From Fructobacillus broussonetiae (GTDB lineage Bacteria > Bacillota > Bacilli > Lactobacillales > Lactobacillaceae), in NCBI RefSeq assembly GCF_018437275.1, contig NZ_JAAMFK010000002.1, forward strand, positions 1-64,000: a DNA stretch of 64,000 nucleotides. Direction: 5' to 3'. Shown piece by piece: positions 59,683 through 64,000 of this stretch (position 1 is its first letter; every line of letters starts with the position of its first letter). Both the position numbers and the translations under genes were made by a program. Under the pieces are notes generated by a model. That model saw nothing but the letters and a program-made list of their open reading frames with translations, ran no database searches and was not told the origin of the DNA.

Positions 59683-62650
59683 TAATTGGCAGGTCACAGC
59701 AATATACGATGCCAATGTTGCTGGATTAATGGCTGGAGTGCAGTCTGCAATCAATACAATGGATCGATTTGCGGATAGTGCCAAAAGCTCTATGGGAAAC
59801 ATTGAAAGAACAATGAAGCCTATTGGAAAGACCATGTTAGCTGCTGGTGCAGCAACAACTGCATTGGGAGTAACCTCTTTGAAGGCTTTTGGAACGTTTG
59901 AACAAAGCCTTAATCAAGCGGCAGTTATCGCTGGAGGGACTTCCAAAGATATTGGCGGTTTATCTGACATGGCCAATAAAATGGGAGCTGATTTGCCTCT
60001 GAGTGCTCAAGCGGCAGCGGAAGCAATGGTTGCGATGGCTCGTGATGGAGCTTCTATTAGCACAATCAAGGAAGAATTCCCGTCTATTGCTCGTGCGGCT
60101 ACTGCTGCTGGGGAAGATTTGCAAACGACTGCTGGTGTAGTTCAGCAATCAATGAACATTTGGGGCAAAAGCCTTGATGGTTCATCACAGGCAGCCGCTA
60201 TTCTGACACAGACAGCCAACCTATCGAATGCCTCTATTGGGTCTATGCAACAAGCATTGGCTACTATTGGTGGTACGGCTTCTAACGCTGGTGTGTCAAT
60301 GCAGGACACTTCAACGGCTATTGGATTGCTTACTAATCGTGGTTTTAGTGCAGCACAGGCTTCACAGGATTTGAACCACGCAATGCTTATGATGCAAGCT
60401 CCAAGTAGTGTCGCTGCCAAGCAAATGGACGCACTGGGGATTTCGTTCACGGATGCCCAGGGAAACATGAAGCAATTCCCGCAGATATTGTCTGAAATAT
60501 CTCAAAAAATGGACGGAATGAGCTCTAGTGATAAAGCGGCAGCATTGAAGAACATGTTTGGAACGTCTGGAATGGCCGCCATTCTTCCACTTCTTGACTC
60601 AATTAATGACAAAACTGGTAACACGACGACTTCATGGGATGCTTTTTCAAAGGAAATGCAAAAAGCTTCGGCAAACGGACAAGTATCTACTGACTTTTTG
60701 AACAATCAAGCAACTGAAATGCAAAAGAATATTGGTTCTAAGATTGAACAGATTGGTGGAAACTGGGAATCTCTTCGGAACAAGTCAATGTCAAGTAAGT
60801 CTGGCGTTACTGGTTCAATGATTGATATGACAAATTCAACCATTCAATGGGCCGAGCAAAGTAGTAACCCTATTGCTAAGGTAACACGAGGGTTTGTTGG
60901 ATTATCTCCAGCCATAGGCCCCGCAGTAACCGCAACCGGAGGTTTCTTAGTTAATGTTGGCAAGATTGGTTCGGCGGTATCTGGAACAGTAAAAGTAATG
61001 TCAGGGATGACGAAGACTATTTTCGGACTTGTTGCTAAAATGTTGGGGCTTAGCGGTGCTAATACTACTGTTGCCACAACTTCTGCACCGGCAGCGGCTG
61101 GTACAAAAGCAGTCGGAGGGGCTGCTAAAACTTCCGCAAAAGATATGATGCAGATGGGGCTGGCAGTTCTTGAAATTGGAGCTGGTCTTGCCTTAGTAAC
61201 AGTCGGATTTGCTGCTCTTGTGTTATCGATTACTCAATTAGCTAAGACAGGTACAGCAGGAATAATTGCTCTTACTGGCGTAACTATTGCAATATCTGCA
61301 CTAGTTGCAGTATTTGCGATATTTGGTCCGGCCCTTAGTGCTGCACTTCCAGGAATGATAGGACTTGCTGCAGTGACAATATCATTTGGAGCGGCTATTT
61401 TGATGGCTGGAGTAGGAGTTGGAATTGCAGCGGCAGGAATTAGTTTGTTAGTAAATTCTATTTCTAATTTGATAATTGTTTTGAGCACCGCTAGTACAGC
61501 GAGCCAAAATATTCAAATGATTATGCTTGCAATGGGGCAGGGCTTCGCTTTAATGATTGTTGGATTTTTAGCAACAATTACTGCAAACGCACCACTCATT
61601 GTAGCTGCATTTGTAAATATTATTGTTCAGTTCGTGCAAACACTGGCAACAAACACCCCTATTCTTATTCAGTCGTTCATTAATATGTTGATCGGCATGA
61701 TGAACGGGATTGCGACACAGGCACCACAACTTATTAATTCATTTGTTAATATGATTGTTAATATTTTAAATGCCTTGACTGCTAATGTTCCTAAGTTTAT
61801 GGAAGCAGCAGTTAATTTTGTGGTTGCGATGATCAATGGATTAGCAGATAATGCTGACAAACTTATTGATGCAGGTTTGAATTTATTAATTAAGACGGTT
61901 CTTGGAATTACCAATAACCTTCACAAATTGACTGGTGCGGCTATCGAATTTGTAGAAAGATTGGCATTCGAATTAGGGTATGCTGCTGGACGATTATTAG
62001 CATCTGGTACGACGCTGGTTGATAAAGTTATTGATGGATTTAAGAGTGGATATTCTCAAGGACATGGATTAGGGTCTGGATTTGTTACTAAGATTGCTGA
62101 TGGAATTAAGCCATCATCTCTTGTAAAAAATGGAAGAGCTATTATTGATGGATTTATTGATGGAATAAAGGGTGCATGGGAAAGCGGTAAGAAAATTTTA
62201 TCGGATATAACTCATGCAATTCCAAAATTAAAAGGACCTTATTCTTATGATAAAGTATTGCTTAATCCGGCAGGGAAAGCGATTATGGATGGACTTAATA
62301 AAGGAATTTTAAGTGGATTCGAAGTAGTCAAGTCGAACCTTTCTGGAATGGCTAATATCATTGAACAAAAATTTGGAAATCCAAGTCTTGAATATTCAAT
62401 GAACCCAGTTTTGTCAGAAGATTTAAGCAATTTGCAATCTGGAAATATGCAAGTTAACGGTAAAATCGGGCAAACTATGCAGATGCAATCAGACAGTTTA
62501 ATTAGCAATAAGCTTAATGACGTCGTTGAAGCCGTTAAAAATGGTCATATTATTTCCATGGATAGCGGTAAGTTAGTTGGAGCGACCGTTAATGATTACG
62601 ATGGTGCTCTTGGAAGTATCATGACAAATGATCGGAGGAACATGCTATGA
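59675..62650 (+). CDS. tail tape measure protein
   Basis: The 991-residue protein sets tail length. It has the TP901 tape-measure core (about residues 60-370; MARDGASISTIKEEFPSIARAATAAGEDLQTTA, MFGTSGMAAILPLL), several hydrophobic segments (about 490-700) and a C-terminal region. AAAGGAGG precedes the ATG, overlapping the chaperone end. Confidence 0.94.
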   Translation: MADNWQVTAIYDANVAGLMAGVQSAINTMDRFADSAKSSMGNIERTMKPIGKTMLAAGAATTALGVTSLKAFGTFEQSLNQAAVIAGGTSKDIGGLSDMANKMGADLPLSAQAAAEAMVAMARDGASISTIKEEFPSIARAATAAGEDLQTTAGVVQQSMNIWGKSLDGSSQAAAILTQTANLSNASIGSMQQALATIGGTASNAGVSMQDTSTAIGLLTNRGFSAAQASQDLNHAMLMMQAPSSVAAKQMDALGISFTDAQGNMKQFPQILSEISQKMDGMSSSDKAAALKNMFGTSGMAAILPLLDSINDKTGNTTTSWDAFSKEMQKASANGQVSTDFLNNQATEMQKNIGSKIEQIGGNWESLRNKSMSSKSGVTGSMIDMTNSTIQWAEQSSNPIAKVTRGFVGLSPAIGPAVTATGGFLVNVGKIGSAVSGTVKVMSGMTKTIFGLVAKMLGLSGANTTVATTSAPAAAGTKAVGGAAKTSAKDMMQMGLAVLEIGAGLALVTVGFAALVLSITQLAKTGTAGIIALTGVTIAISALVAVFAIFGPALSAALPGMIGLAAVTISFGAAILMAGVGVGIAAAGISLLVNSISNLIIVLSTASTASQNIQMIMLAMGQGFALMIVGFLATITANAPLIVAAFVNIIVQFVQTLATNTPILIQSFINMLIGMMNGIATQAPQLINSFVNMIVNILNALTANVPKFMEAAVNFVVAMINGLADNADKLIDAGLNLLIKTVLGITNNLHKLTGAAIEFVERLAFELGYAAGRLLASGTTLVDKVIDGFKSGYSQGHGLGSGFVTKIADGIKPSSLVKNGRAIIDGFIDGIKGAWESGKKILSDITHAIPKLKGPYSYDKVLLNPAGKAIMDGLNKGILSGFEVVKSNLSGMANIIEQKFGNPSLEYSMNPVLSEDLSNLQSGNMQVNGKIGQTMQMQSDSLISNKLNDVVEAVKNGHIISMDSGKLVGATVNDYDGALGSIMTNDRRNML

Positions 62651-63360
62651 GTTCTGAGTACATTCAATTTGGTCAATTTAATTCATCAGATTATGGATTT
62701 TATTTACTTGAGCGTGAGGCCCCAACACCAGCAGAAAAAGTAATTACCGAAAACTTGAGTTATGCCAATGGTATTTTGGACTTTTCGAGTATCACAGGTG
62801 AGCGCTTTTATGATCAGCGAACGATTACTTATCAATTTAGAGCCTACAAATTGCCATATAGTGAACGTAAGTTGCTGGAAAACAAGGTAAAGAGGTTGAT
62901 TATGTCACCATTTGACCAACGTTTATATGATACTCATGATCGTGGTTATTACTGGGTTGGTAAAGCCAAAAGTGTCAAAGTTGATGATGATGCAACTTAT
63001 AATACTCTTACCTTAAGTATCGAATTTGACCTTTATCCGTTTGCTATCAAAAACAATAGTGGCATTGATAACTATGACGATTGGGACACCTTTGATTTTG
63101 CTAACGACTTTATTCAACCGTTTTCATACGAAGTTGACGGGCAACGTGAACTTGATTTGATGAACATTGGCGAGAATAGCTTAAGTCCAACGGTTGTGAC
63201 GAGTGATGTTATTGAAGTAATTAAAAACGGGCAGTCATATCAGTTCGGCCCCGACAAGGCAAAGGACTATTTGTTCTCTCTGGAACGGGGCAATAACCAT
63301 GTGATGATTAAAGGCAAAGCAACGGTTCGATTTGTCATCCAAAGTGAGGTGTTGCTCTAA
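62647..63360 (+). CDS. distal tail protein (Dit)
   Basis: The 237-residue protein starts MSSEYIQFGQFNSSDYGFYLLEREAP and has FDQRLYDTHDRGYYWVGKAKSV, the Dit family core. It forms the hub at the tail tip. It overlaps both neighbours by a few bases. Confidence 0.88.
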   Translation: MSSEYIQFGQFNSSDYGFYLLEREAPTPAEKVITENLSYANGILDFSSITGERFYDQRTITYQFRAYKLPYSERKLLENKVKRLIMSPFDQRLYDTHDRGYYWVGKAKSVKVDDDATYNTLTLSIEFDLYPFAIKNNSGIDNYDDWDTFDFANDFIQPFSYEVDGQRELDLMNIGENSLSPTVVTSDVIEVIKNGQSYQFGPDKAKDYLFSLERGNNHVMIKGKATVRFVIQSEVLL

Positions 63361-64000
63361 TGTATCGAGTAATTGTTTATAAGAATGCTGGTGACCCAGT
63401 GGGCGATGTCCTGCATGAGCCACGTAACTATGGTAACAAGGCGATTTCTGGTGAGTTGGATATGCAATTCAATGGTGTATCAACAGCCTCCTTTACAATT
63501 ACAATGCAAAACAGCCTCTATCGTCAGTCAGAAGCCATTGCGAACCTTGTTAGGGTGATTGACACTAACACAGGTAAGGTCGTCTTTGACGGCCGTGTGG
63601 TTAAGATTGATGGGGCCTTTAGTGGTAGCCATACCCAAATGTTACAGTGTGAGGACTGCTTGGCCTATTTGCACGATAGCACGCAAGTGTATCGCAAGGT
63701 CCAAAACACGAGTATTCGGGACTTTTTGCAGATGATTGTAGATGAACATAATCGGCAAGTTGAGCCCCACAAGCGTTTCCAGTTAGGTCGTGTAACCGTC
63801 GTTAATAGTACGGACAATGTCTATCGTTATACGGATGATGCTCAAGATACTTTTGACACCATTAAAGACAAGCTAGTCAGTCGCTTAGGAGGGTTTTTAA
63901 TTTGGCACCGTGACGGAAATGGCCAACTGGTGTTGGAATATTTAGCCAGCGTTGGCGAACATATTGACACACCAATCAAGTTGGGTAAGAACCTCAAGAG
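63360..64000 (+). CDS. tail-associated endopeptidase/Tal protein, 5' part (cut by window edge)
   Basis: The frame starts at an ATG overlapping the Dit stop codon and runs off the window with at least 213 residues. MYRVIVYKNAGDPVGDVLHEPRNYG and the later TDDAQDTFDTIKDKLVSRLGGFL are typical of the prophage tail endopeptidase (Tal) N-terminal hub domain. Lytic domains, if any, would lie beyond the window. Confidence 0.85.
   Translation, partial: MYRVIVYKNAGDPVGDVLHEPRNYGNKAISGELDMQFNGVSTASFTITMQNSLYRQSEAIANLVRVIDTNTGKVVFDGRVVKIDGAFSGSHTQMLQCEDCLAYLHDSTQVYRKVQNTSIRDFLQMIVDEHNRQVEPHKRFQLGRVTVVNSTDNVYRYTDDAQDTFDTIKDKLVSRLGGFLIWHRDGNGQLVLEYLASVGEHIDTPIKLGKNLK

Overview
The window is the chromosome of a low-to-mid GC Gram-positive lactic acid bacterium. 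MecA, a DUF3042 protein, the ymfF-ymfH-rodZ-pgsA-recA order, HPr kinase, T-box control and a DinR/LexA-type SOS box all point to Lactobacillaceae; base composition and gene order suggest Weissella or a close relative of the Leuconostoc clade, but the genus is an inference. No tRNA gene and no CRISPR array was found.

Region 1 (1-37263) is conserved chromosome. It opens with the 3' half of a 5S rRNA gene, the end of an rRNA operon outside the window, followed 250 bases later by a second complete 5S gene with its own terminator. Then come mecA and a rhodanese gene, miaA, and the shape genes mreB-mreC-mreD. A T-box riboswitch, which I read as histidine-specific, controls an amino-acid ABC transporter. 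Next are two M16 peptidase-like genes, rodZ, pgsA and SOS-controlled recA, then the phosphate uptake set pstS-pstC-pstA-pstB-pstB-phoU. After a small membrane protein come hprK, gpsA, galU and trxB. A leftward operon encodes a zinc dehydrogenase, an unknown membrane protein and a VOC protein. The rest is dedA with a structured leader, pgm, rplS, dinB, a DHH phosphoesterase gene, a DEAD-box helicase gene, yslB, murI, rdgB, ruvB and queA.

Region 2 (about 37300 to beyond 64000) is a temperate siphophage genome inserted just downstream of queA. The right end is not in the window. The leftward lysogeny arm carries the integrase, an Abi_2 (AbiF-type) HEPN protein preceded by its own promoter, small RNA and terminator, three membrane-associated cargo genes (one MscL-like, one DUF898), each followed by the same short hairpin motif, and a CI-like repressor. 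The rightward arm carries cro, an antirepressor, a set of small early genes interrupted by a leftward Cas2/VapD-like gene and a leftward membrane protein gene, recT, a DUF1351 gene, ssb, a replisome organiser gene with iterons, and an apparent fusion of a RusA fragment with a RinA/DUF722-type late regulator. A 410-base gap without a gene follows; it folds into a large RNA with a tRNA-like domain. Then come an HdeD-like gene and another cargo gene with their own terminators, terminase, portal, MuF, scaffold, capsid, connector and tail genes. The tail chaperones are joined by a -1 frameshift. The tape measure gene, distal tail gene and the start of a tail endopeptidase gene end the window.

The three most promising non-routine elements are the AbiF-type toxin/RNA pair (38535-39620), the ornate RNA (48964-49247) and the three-way-junction leader of dedA (25647-25725).
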